From positions 29,404,756 through 29,468,755 of the forward strand of contig CP141150.1 in NCBI GenBank assembly GCA_035235625.1: 64,000 bases of DNA. The letters are read 5' to 3'. Positions 1 through 10,096 of this stretch are shown in pieces. This DNA is from Saururus chinensis (Eukaryota > Streptophyta > Magnoliopsida > Piperales > Saururaceae). The notes under the pieces were generated by a model. It was not told the origin of the DNA. It saw nothing but the letters and a program-made list of their open reading frames with translations, and made no database searches. The translations under genes were made by a program, and so were the position numbers. The number at the start of each line of letters is the position of its first letter. Position 1 is the stretch's first letter.

Positions 1-2110
1 TTCAAGATCATCAAGAACCAGAAGAAAATCAAAATTTTATAGTACTTTTCTAAATTTCAAAAGTAGATTACAGCCCAACCTATGCTAACATGAAATTTAT
101 CCTCTCTGATGCATGATCCTCCCGAACTCTATCTCACAGGCATTAGGACTCCTCTGAGATTCCCTTTTCCCCATATTCCGAGTTTCACTCTTTTTTATAC
201 TAGACTATCTACACAAGGAGTCTTCAAACCATAAAACTACCTCATTTTCAAAAATAACCAATGCACGCAGTTATCATTTGAAGACTGTTAATGCATTGAT
301 GTCTGCCGACAGTAACACGTCACTAGTCCATCATTAGAGCACTGACGTGTCAGTAGCTTTTTGGTGAACAAAAATAAACTTTTTAATAAATAAAAAGAAA
401 TAAGTTTTCTTCTTAAACACATGGGATGTCACATTACTAGATATTGATAAGAAAAGCATAGATTGTTTGAATGCATGCCTAGATTTAAGAGATATGGATG
501 TTAGGCATGAACTTCACCCAATATGGGAGGCAAATAGAAATTAGGCATATTTACTAAGTGCTTTCTATTCATTTAGTAGGACCAAGAAGGAGACATTTTG
601 CAAGATTTTTAAGACTATAGACAGTTAATGGTTACTCTTCCAATATCTCAAGATGTGTCGATGCATCATACTGTAAGTTATCAAGTCTCAAGAGCCATGG
701 TAAATATGTCATATTACAAGAATTTTTTCCCATAAGAATATCTCCATCCCACTAACATATTTGAGTTCATTCTTAGAAGAACTATGTTACAAAGTATGTA
801 GAGTGGAAGACTTACAAAAATTAGAAAAGCAAATTCCTTTTTGTTCTTTGCCAGTTAGAACGCATCTTCCCTCCGTCCTTTTTCAATGTAATGGTTCACC
901 TCCCCAATCACTTGGCATCAAAGGATTTGCTTGATGGACCTGTACATTACCCAAAAAAGGGTTGAGGGAAGGAGGGACTCCATTTGGAAGGAGGAATCCT
1001 AATTTGGGGTGTTCTCCTCCATTCCAAGGCTCCTTCTAGGAATAGGCAACGAACTAGGGTCTACTAAGGAAGGAGTATAACTCTTCCCCCTCTTATTCTC
1101 ATGATGTCATGTATGAATTAGAGCTGGACCCAGCCCATACATCATATAGCTTTAAAAAAATGGACTATTACAATCCCATCCCCACTTAAGCTAACAAGTG
1201 AATTATATTATTTACCACTCAAATGTGATCATATCATAAAATAAAATTTGTATCAATTATAAATTTAATCTATGAAACTTACTTATTAATATATAAACAT
1301 AATAATAACAAGGTTTGTGTAAAATAAATGGATTTATTATATCATTAAATAAAATTATAATTAATAGTATATATTATTTATAAAATATATATGATAATAT
1401 AAAGTTATGCATACACTTCTTGCTAGTTCATCTTTGATCAAGCATTAGTTTCCATCACCAAATCCATATGAATAAAGTGCCAATGCCATTCTAGATTTGT
1501 TTGATGTCAAGTGTAGAAGCATTCTCCATGCTCTAGTGTCATGTTAATGCTTTGTTTTTTCATTGTCACCAAAGTAAATAAACACTAGATTAAGATCAAT
1601 TATGCACAGTGAACCACTTGCATGGCCATCTCTGCTACCCAATTTATTGCCCCCTTGGTGGGATCTGCTGCTGAATTGGCACTACAGTTACTTTTGTAGC
1701 ATAAGTCGAGTGCACCACCTTGTGTAGTTCCATGCCCATCACGGGTAGAGGATTCATCCATCGTGAAACAATTGCAACCTACCTCTGATTCGTGGAGTCA
1801 TTGCCAACTCCATCACCATCTTCTAGACTCACGGGTCAGTAAGCTACCATGGCCAAAGCTACCATTGGCATCAATCTCTGATCTGTTGGCACCTAATTCA
1901 CCGCCGAGCCCTCCTTGCCTAAAACAAGTGTTCTTGATCCAATGGGGCCACAATGTTGTGTGGTAGTTCTTCCATCTACCACTCCCTTGACCTTCTATGG
2001 ACTACCGTCATTGATAGGGTCTACACTGAATAGTGGTGGCCTTTTGGTACAAGGAAATCATAGTCAAGGTCATATGAATAAGAGCGACAAATACCGTAAG
2101 TTAATTGATT
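1..2110. other. Non-coding stretch with no recognised gene
   Basis: I see no long reading frame, domain or clear transposon border here. The sequence is AT-rich, and the overlapping short frames at 1763-2112 have no recognisable domain. It is probably old intergenic or decayed repeat DNA. Confidence 0.5.
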
Positions 2111-2480
2111 GAAACAATATGAAAGTGTATTACCCACACTTTAGAAAAAGTGTGGCAAATACCCTAGCTTATTTTCCATGCTTTAGAAAAAAACAAGGCA
2201 AATATAGTAGCTTAATTGCCACTCTTTATAAAAAAATGAGGAAAAATATCATAGTTTAGCAAATACATTGGTTATAAAGCATGGAAAATACCATAAGTTA
2301 TTCAACTATACAATATGAAAGAGTATTTTCCATACTTTTTATAAAGTGAGGCAAATACCCTAGGTTATTTTCCATGTTTTATAAAAAGTGCAGAAAATAC
2401 TTGGGTTGTTTGCCACACTTTAGAAAAGTGAGGCAAATACCCTAACTTATTCCAAATATGAAAGAATTCAATATACCAAG
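2110..2480. repeat. Degenerate short repeats around GGCAAATACCCTAG
   Basis: A phrase of the type 'cacTTTAGAAAAAGTGtGGCAAATACCCTAg' recurs several times with changes (near 2140, 2180, 2345, 2420). Spacing is irregular and the copies are diverged, so this is a decayed local repeat rather than a satellite. Its origin is unknown. Confidence 0.5.
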
Positions 2481-2630
2481 GAGTATTGCCCATTCATGAT
2501 TCAAGTGAGTCAATTAAACCCTTTCATGTTTTGAAAATGTTATTTGTGTTTGGTTGTTTGAAGGGTGGCCAATGCAATGTATTTGTTAGGTTTCACGGCT
2601 TTGAGGAGCATTAATGTTAGCTTTTTTCTA

Positions 2631-2782
2631 TTAGGGGGTCTGTTGCATGCTTATTTATAGTTATGTAAGTTTTTTTCTGTTAGGGGGTCTGTTGCATGTG
2701 TATTTATAGTTATGTATGTTAGTTTTTTCTGTTAGGGGGTCTGTAGTATGCAATGTATTTAGAGTTAAGTATGTTGTCATTA
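2631..2782. repeat. Tandem repeat, about 50-bp unit, three copies
   Basis: The string TTAGGGGGTCTGT occurs at 2631, 2680 and 2732, each followed by a similar run ending in TTATAGTTATGTA or a diverged form. Spacing is 49 and 52 bp. The third copy is the most diverged. Confidence 0.7.
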
Positions 2783-2819
2783 AAGTGTATGATGGGTTTT
2801 TGACGATGTATGTGTAGTT

Positions 2820-3095
2820 GCGATGGGATGGAAATGTGAAATTGAAGTGTATGATGGGATTGCGATGTATGAATATGCAGGCATCGCAATGTCATTGCAC
2901 TGATATGTGCTGGCATTGCATTGGGCTTTGCAATTTCATTGCAAGGGCCATCACAATTCAATGGCCAACCCAATTTCATTGCACGGGCCAATGCAATTAC
3001 ACTTCAATGAGCATCACAATTACATTGCTATGGGCATTATAATTACATTGCAATGAGCATCACAATTGTCATCGCAATGTGCATCACAACCTAAT
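2820..3095. repeat. Degenerate repeats of ATTGCAATG / CATCACAATTAC type
   Basis: Short phrases such as 'GCATCACAATTACATTGC' recur about every 25-30 bp with many changes. Similar phrases ('GATTGCAATGGAGTTGCGATG') return at 4100-4400. The two patches may belong to one decayed element flanking the relic at 3268-3684. Short frames through here are repeat artefacts. Confidence 0.45.
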
Positions 3096-3267
3096 CACAA
3101 ATACATAACAACATATATTGGATACATTCTTGACTGGGGGTGTGAAGGAGAAGTTCAAAAAAGACAATTTTTAAGCACTTGATAGAACTGGTAGAAACTA
3201 TGATGTGCTACCAACTTATTGCTAGCATGTTGTCGGTCAAACAATATGTTGCCGCCTTATTGCTAGC

Positions 3268-3684
3268 ATGCAGTCAGTCAAACAGTATGGCCTAACATTC
3301 TCTTTATGTGGTAAGTTGTCTACCCTAAGGCTAGTCAATGTGACTCTCATATTGGGATGTCCACTATTATTCAAAGGGGAGGGCGATGTCCCTAAAACTG
3401 CCATAAGAAAATTCAAGGCTTGGATGTTTCCTAAAGTTCAAGTTGTCCACGATGTTGAGATTTGGAATGTAGTGGCCTATAAGAAGACAAAGGCATAGGA
3501 TAAGGTCAGTTTTACTTTACTGTATGTGCTTGCAGTGTTATATTGCCAAGGGCAAGAGGGTACTCTAAAGAACAAGTTCTTGGTTATGATGGATGACCCA
3601 AAATTGACAACATTCAAGAATGTACCTTGGGCCAAGTTGGTGTACAATCAACTAAGGAGTAGCGTGAGGAATATAGGAAAATAG
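3268..3684 (+). pseudogene. Decayed DUF1985-like (Ulp1-associated) transposon gene fragment
   Basis: Two plus-strand frames, 3268-3498 and 3511-3684, together give a short protein relic. The second frame reads FTLLYVLAVLYC, then a charged stretch, then LVMMDDPKLTTFKNVPWAKLVYNQL before a stop. The pattern 'Y.LA..L' followed by 'DD...F...PW..L.Y' is what I know from DUF1985 domains, which precede Ulp1-type proteases in plant MULE-like and other transposons. The frames are short and separated by a stop, and no protease part follows. I read it as a dead transposon fragment. Confidence 0.45.
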
Positions 3685-4390
3685 GTATGACTGTGGGGCA
3701 TTTTGTTGTGACTACATGTACTAGCAAACATTAGGAGAGAACATCCAGTCCTTTGATGGGAAGAAGTTTAAGAAATAGCTAACATGGTACATTGTGAGCT
3801 CCATGGATGTCTACGAAAGATATAGATGATGATACTATTAACATATATGTTATGTTTATGGTTTGATGAACATTTTAACATTAATTTGGTTATTCTAGGA
3901 TGGTAGGATTGATACTATTGATAGATGTTTTGTTTATGGTGGTAACATGGTAGGATTCATATGTTGACCTTATTTTGATTATGTGCAACATGTTTTAAAT
4001 GATTGTCAATGATAATTATGTTGGTTCAATCAATCACGGGATGACTATCCTTATGCCTTGTGGATACTGATGTTAGATGAAATTATGATAATTGTATTCA
4101 TGTGTTATGTACATGTAGCATGGTTTGCCAATGAAATTGAGATGGCTTTATATACAATATATTAGGGTATTTTGATGGTATAATGTAGACTATGAGTGTA
4201 TTGTGATGGTTAAAAGTGGTCATATTAGTGTATCACAATGGAGTTGCAATGGTTTTATCTATACTACGATGTGATTGCAATGGAGTTGCGATGATTGTAT
4301 CTAACTATGAGGGTATCAGGGTCTTGTGATAAAGTTGTGATGGCCTTGATTGGAGTTAGGCAATTGCGATGGCATTTCGATGCATCCCTT
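3685..4390. other. Non-coding, TG-rich stretch
   Basis: No gene or clear element border is visible. Phrases built on GATGGTTxTAT and GCAATGGAGTTGCGATG occur in the second half and resemble the repeats at 2820-3095. Confidence 0.4.
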
Positions 4391-5589
4391 GAGAGATTAG
4401 TATCTGTCTAATCGGAATCACTAAAATTCTCTTAAAACAAGTACTTTCAAAAAGTAAGAATTAAGAGTTCTAGCCTATTTGCGCGGAATTTTTTTTAATG
4501 CAAAAATGATCAAAACCTAATATTTACTCACTCTTCACTCTTGAAATATCAATCAATTAACCATCAATCAATCCACACATGAACACAATAATTTATATAT
4601 AAAATCCCAACTAGGGTAAATAAACAATGGCAGTTCTAAATGAACCAAATCAATATACTAGAAACTAAGACTTTTACATAGACACAAGCAAACCACCAAT
4701 CTTTTTTAGATTGTTGTCATTAGCTTTCAAGTCTTCTCAAAGCACTTGAAACATTCTCTTCTTTAGCTTTTTTATGTCTTCTTCTATTATTCAACAAACA
4801 CCTTTTGTTTTCTTAACTTTGTCCTTGTAGAAATCTGCAATCTTCCCTTGAAAACATGCTACAACTCCTCTTTGAATACTCTGTGTATATTATTCTTTAG
4901 GTGTGGATTATCTTCTTTAATTCACAATAGATCTTCAATACAAAGCTCAAGTGAATTCTCCTTTAAACAATAAATAAGGTGTAAAACCTCTTTCTCTTTT
5001 CTCCTTTAGGTTATGAAATCAAGTAAGGTCACGAATGGGCAAGTAAGGATTATGCGGCAGGTCAAGTTAGGTTTTAATTGACTTACTTGAATCGTGAATG
5101 GGCAATATCTCTTTCTATTTTCTCCTTTAGGTTCACCTCCTTGGCCTGCCACATGGCCCAGGAGTTAGCTGCGCTGACGCTAGCCTGTTGCACTGACACT
5201 ATATATATATACACTTAAATTTTGTTTTTAAATCAAAACAAAATTTAAAATGTCAAATAAGCATAATTCCTTACCCTGAACTTGGAATCACACTTTCTTG
5301 GTACCTTTGGACTCATATCGATGAGCAACCTTATCTTGTAAAAATAAAGTGGGCCCCACCCATGACACGCTTCTTGAGGCTATAGCCTACTATCTTGGTC
5401 TCCGATTGACATGTTCTTAGACTCAATACGTTCGTCTCTCTGAGACCTATCAAATACCTTAAGGATTCTCCAAATAAATTAATCTCAAAATGGTCCAATT
5501 TTAAGAAAAACCGGCTATTAAGCCATAAAATTAATTTATGGGCCCAAATGTTTAAAATTTTCAAAACATAAAAATTTTGGAGTGTTACA
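4391..5589 (-). mobile_element. Possible minus-strand gypsy-type LTR (right border only)
   Basis: Read on the minus strand, the sequence begins at 5589 with TGTAACACTCC followed by an A/T-rich run, a common opening of plant gypsy LTRs. I could not find a matching terminal ...CA end or a target-site duplication on the other side, so the left limit is a guess. There is a short local duplication inside: TCTCCTTTAGGTT with GTGAATGGGCAA-type phrases appears twice, near 5000 and 5120. Confidence 0.3.
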
Positions 5590-6025
5590 TTGAGATCTAT
5601 CTTAGGTTAATATTTGGAGTCAATTTGATAGAAATTTTTTTAGGGTTTATTTAAATTTCAAAATTTTGAATTTTGGCATACATTTCAATGTTTTTTGAAA
5701 TTGTAGGACATTTATTACTGTCAATCATGTGTTCCTAGTTTATGCTTAGCCTAAAGCTATTTCTTCGCAATTTGTTTAGATAGGGAGAGCAAAGAAACAA
5801 AAGACTATTGATTCAGGGTTTAGGAACCTAGGGGCATCATGTAGTGGATGGGATAGGGTTAAACCTATCAAATGTGAGAGTAGCTTAGTGCACGTTCCCT
5901 TAGAGATTGCCATTGGATGGATAGAAATATGAACCTATTGGATGGATTATTTTTGCACCATGGTAGGAGTAACAAGAGGCATATAGGTGAGAGTTTTATT
6001 GATATCATTGCTGAGATCATAGGAT

Positions 6026-6619
6026 GTGAGAGGAGACAACTCATGTGCCCATAGTTTGATGGTTATGTCTTTCCACCTCACAGTGAGCTTACATGCAGTT
6101 TACTTGGTCTGCATAGATCAAGAGCTGGTGGTTTCATTACTTGCTCACTCCATGACACAAGAGTATTGCCTGCTACATGTCATTGCACAATATGACATTT
6201 GGAGTGTTAGAAAGGAGAGAGCGGGTCGCACGATGACACATATACTTCATCTCCTGGCACAGATGGAGTTAGAGCTAGATTTTCCTTCTATCATATTTGG
6301 ACTCATGCTCAATTTCCTTCATGGCCACACACATGAGATGTTACCATACCCATACATATTGTGTAGGATTTTCATAGTGGTTCATGTTAAGATTCCTAGA
6401 GGAGAGCCTACTATGATCGGTATGGGTCTAATTGATGCTTCAATGGGTTGTAGGATGTTTTCTCACCACCAGGGTGATGCACAGATGCCACAAGGACCAA
6501 CAAAGGCACCAACACCTATGGATGAACCAGATCGACCAGTCACCATCGCTGAGTTTAGAGCCTTTCAGGATGCTGTGATGGAGAGACTTACAAACAACAA
6601 TCGCTTTCTCAATGCTTGA
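6026..6619 (+). pseudogene. Retrotransposon-associated 'putative plant transposon protein' relic
   Basis: An open frame of about 197 codons ends at 6619. Its middle (LPYPYILCRIF, then a short linker and IPRGEP) resembles the domain annotated as 'putative plant transposon protein' in decayed plant retroelements, and its end (TIAEFRAFQDAVMERL) looks like a coiled tail. The first third of the frame probably contains a frameshift, because a neighbouring frame gives a more protein-like reading around 6045-6110. It is followed by a purine-rich 3' region and an LTR-like start at 7145, so I read it as the last open part of a degraded element, not a host gene. Confidence 0.4.
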
Positions 6620-7144
6620 CTTCCACAGGTAGACAGTGAGGGGGGGCAAACTAATGATGCTGATGATGCTAATTGATTTTTATATTTATTGTATCAATTT
6701 TTCATGTATTCCTTTATTTAAAACTCGTTTAAGTTTAGATATATTTTGAAACTAATGTTATGATGGGATATGTGAGGGACATGGTTATTTAATGATTTTC
6801 TATATATTTTCATGTCTTTTTAGTGATAATGATAACTTGCTTGATTGAGTTTAACTTTTGTCTATTTATGTCAAAAAGGGGGAGAATTGATTAATGAAAA
6901 TCAAAGTGCTCATCTTTACATTGTTTGAATAGTACTATGAAATCAATTTGATTATAAGTGTGCAAGATAAGTACAGGGTTATACAAAGCATTTCGATATC
7001 AATTCCAAATGAGTCTATGTTATGTCCTTGAGTGTCAAGTTATTTTGTACAATTTGAAAGTCAATGCACTATGCCAAGAGTTGTAATTTTATTTTAATTT
7101 TTAAATGTGTAGTGTTTTGACAAGAAATAGCCAAAGGGGGAGAT
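6620..7144 (+). mobile_element. 3' internal region and polypurine tracts of a Copia (SIRE-like) element
   Basis: Two purine tracts, AAAAAGGGGGAGAA near 6874 and CCAAAGGGGGAGAT at 7131-7144, bracket an AT-rich non-coding stretch. A doubled 'AAAGGGGGAGA' motif with the second copy directly before an LTR starting TGTAAG is typical of SIRE/Maximus-type Copia elements. No integrase or reverse transcriptase is left upstream. Confidence 0.5.
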
Positions 7145-8090
7145 TGTAAGAACATATGAGTCATATGTTAGGTTTATTGACTAATTTTTTTTGTCAAAAA
7201 CCTTAGGTATGTACTAAGTCTTTAAATATGATTAGATGTGGTTGTGGTCATGTCAGATTTTGAATTGATAGGCTTAAAAAATAAAAGCATACATGTTCTT
7301 ATGGATAAAGACAAAATACTGAAAAATGTTTAAGGTTTTTGAAGCTTATTCAGATCACATTCACATAACAAAATTACTTGAAGAAGTTTCAAAAGTGATT
7401 TTAGGAGTTCACGAGGTTTTAGCGAAAAATGGCAAAATAGTAATTAATCTATCAAAATGATCGATCGTTGGAAATAACATTGGATGGAATAATTGATCGG
7501 CACTTGATTTGTGTAAAATAAAGTCGAGAGTTATCTATCGATTGATCGCTTCGTGAATTAATCAATCGCTAGAAGTATCATGTGTTCAGAAAACAGGGAA
7601 TAATTCATCTCTAGTAGTTCTAGTTACCCTAAATAAGCCATTTTGAATTCAATTTCTTTCCTTGTTGAAGCCAAAGACCTAGATCGGTTTGGAGAGTTAT
7701 ATAAAGGATAAGAAGTGATAAATTTGAAGAAAGGAAAACCTAAAAGAATTAGAAAAGAAGAGAGAGACCATTACATATATATTGTTTTCTTCCTCCTCTT
7801 GAATCTTCAATAACCCATTGAAGATTTTCTACAACTCCTCTTTGAAACTTCAGTGTGAAATCTCTCCATAGTTGTAGAATAACTTCATGAACCATTGATC
7901 TTCTCTTCAAAACTCTATGTCATTACCCTTGGAAAATTGTTTTCCAAGAGTAATAAAACAAGAGGAGCTTGTTTAAGGCTAGAAAAAGGAAAAGACAAAG
8001 CAAGGAGGAAGAAAAATTTCAAGTACTTAAAGGAGAAGACTTGAAGGCCAACAAATAAAGAAATTTGTGGAGATCTAAACAAAAGGAGTT
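7145..8090 (+). mobile_element. Probable 3' LTR of the SIRE-like element (right end unclear)
   Basis: The sequence begins TGTAAGAACATATGAG immediately after a polypurine tract, as a 3' LTR should. The part at 7790-7970 contains a CTT-rich stretch and an AATAAAA signal near 7951. The right end is not resolved: from about 8090 it runs into a CT microsatellite that belongs to the adjoining CACTA-like relic. No matching 5' LTR lies in the window. Confidence 0.4.
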
Positions 8091-8159
8091 TCTCTCTCTT
8101 CTCTTCTCTTTTTCTCTCTCTCCTCTTCTCTCTCTTTCCTCTCCCTCTTTCTATGTTTT

Positions 8160-9880
8160 GTTTCTCTATTTTTCATTTAGCTCTAAAAACATTTCTCGCA
8201 ATGCTTCATAAGCGTCGCAACACAAAATAAATGTGAGCAATTTTGCCTGCGTCTCTACCAGCGCAGTGGGGCAAAAATTTTGCCCGGCCGAGTTTCTTGT
8301 CCCCTTATAATGCCTCTCTCTCGATTGCCCAGCTAGACTCCTCGTCGATGCACCTCCGAAGCTCCGCTACCTCCTCAGTCGAGCACCTTCACAACCATCC
8401 GCCTCCTCGAGTCCCAGATTTACACGCCACGCCGACCTCCTCTCCCCGCCGGATTCTGGCTCACCCTCCAACCCACCCCCCCCGCCCCCTCTCTTCTCAC
8501 TCCCTAGTGCTCCTGCTCTCCGTCTTCCTCCTATGCCCCCTCTATAGCCGGTTTCCCCATCTCGGCTCTGGGGGCCGGAATCCGACTCCCCCTCCCCTCT
8601 CTCCCCAGCACTCCCCTCCCCTCTTGTTTTCTTCCCGCCCCCCTCAACTCCCGGTTTTCCCCTCCTTTGGTCAACGGACCGGAGGAAGGGGCTCTGGGGC
8701 CGAATCCGGCTCCGTCCACACCCACCATCCCCCCCCCCCCCCCCCAGCATTCCTCCTATTTTCATCCCTCCCCCTATACTCCCTGTTTCCTCCTCTTCCG
8801 GGTCGATAGACCAAAGGAGGGGCTCTGGGGAGCTAGAATCCGGCTCCCCCTCCACCCCCGCCCCACCCCCTCTAATTCCTCACCCCTCCTCTAGTCCGAC
8901 CGGAGGAGGGGGCTCTGGGGCCACCGGATTCCAGCATCACCTCCACCCTCTCCCCGGTTACCTCCACCCCCCACCATAGTATCCCCCGCCGGCACCCTCT
9001 CACCGCCAGTGGGCTATTTTCTTATAATTTTTTAAGTAATTAGCGATGCTTTGGAAAGCATCACTAAAGACTTTCTCTAATTTTTTTTTTACATATTAGC
9101 AACGCTTTAAAAAGCGTCACTAATATAAAAATATTTTTTTTTAAATCCATTTTTTTATTAGCGACGCATATGCAAGCGTCGCTAATAATATTTTTAGATT
9201 TTTCTTAATATTGTTAATATTAAGGACATATAGTTAAGCGTCACTAATATGTAACTATTAGCGACACATAATTATGCGTCGCAAAAAACATAATATTTAG
9301 TGACGTTTATCTAAACGCCGCTAATGTTAGACTATTAGTGATGCTTAGTGATAAGCGTCGCTAATAAGCAATAGCAACTACAGTTTTATCGACACATTTA
9401 GCGACGTTTTTTAAGTGTCACTAATTGTTTTAACATTAGCGATGCTTTATACAAGCGTCAATAATACTTATACTATTTGTAAAAATAAAATAAAATTTAA
9501 AACCATTAGTGATGCTTTTAAACAAGCGTCGCAAATAGTATTGATAATAACGATGCTTTTTTACAAACATCGCTATTATCTTTATTAATTTATTTTATTT
9601 AATAAATAATTCTTTAATAAATAAATATTAAAAAAACTAAAAATAAACTTATTAAATATAATATATTATATTCAATATTTACTATTTATATATATAATAA
9701 ATAAATATTAAATTTTCTATACAATGTAGTTTCAATAATAGATTAAACTTTCACTGTTTATATATAATATATTTTATTTCTTAAATTTTCTTAAGAAAAT
9801 AGAGAGAGAGAGAAGAGAGAGAGAGGAGAGAGAGAGAGAGATTAAGAGAGAGAGAAGAGACAAGTGAGGCATAGGGTAAG
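8160..9880. mobile_element. CACTA-family relic 1 (subterminal repeats, C-rich core, no termini)
   Basis: This stretch shares its building blocks with the two better preserved CACTA elements at 16449 and 35779. In order it has a short GCGTCGC-repeat patch, a GGGGCAAAAATTTTGCCCGG palindrome-like motif near 8269, a C-rich block (8240-9005), many inverted pairs of TTAGCGACGC / GCGTCGCTAAT (9040-9580), an AT-rich block nearly identical to 17080-17300, and a GA microsatellite (about 9800-9870). No CACTA terminal sequence is visible at either side. It directly abuts the left edge of duplication unit A. No transposase is encoded. Confidence 0.65.
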
Positions 9881-9884
9881 GAGT

Positions 9885-10096
9885 AGATTCTTGCAGTGGG
9901 TATAGAAGTGTATAAAATATGCCACTTTGATAAAGGTTAGCATATTTCTAAACCCATATTTTAAGTAACAAAATGGAACGAGGTTCCTCTAATTCACCTT
10001 TGCTTTATTCTCACCAGTTAAAAACTTGAAGACGAAGAGCACAGTCTAGCATATATAAAAGGCCAAACATCTGCTATATCTAGTACCTTGGAAAAT
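9885..10096 (+). promoter_or_regulatory. Upstream region of DUF247 gene A
   Basis: Similarity to the region upstream of gene B starts here (AGTGAGGCATAGGGTAAGGA against 43252 onward) and continues to the start codon. A TATATAAA string lies at 10052-10059 but is only about 38 bp from the ATG, leaving a very short leader. TATAAAATAT at 9911 is an alternative but is not kept in copy B. I cannot decide the transcription start. Confidence 0.35.

Noticed and set aside
1763..2112. Overlapping frames of 65-67 codons
   Set aside because: No domain, no start context, and they run into degenerate repeats.
8243..8894. Proline/serine-rich frames near the left side
   Set aside because: Same C-rich CACTA composition, overlapping frames on both strands and poly-C runs.
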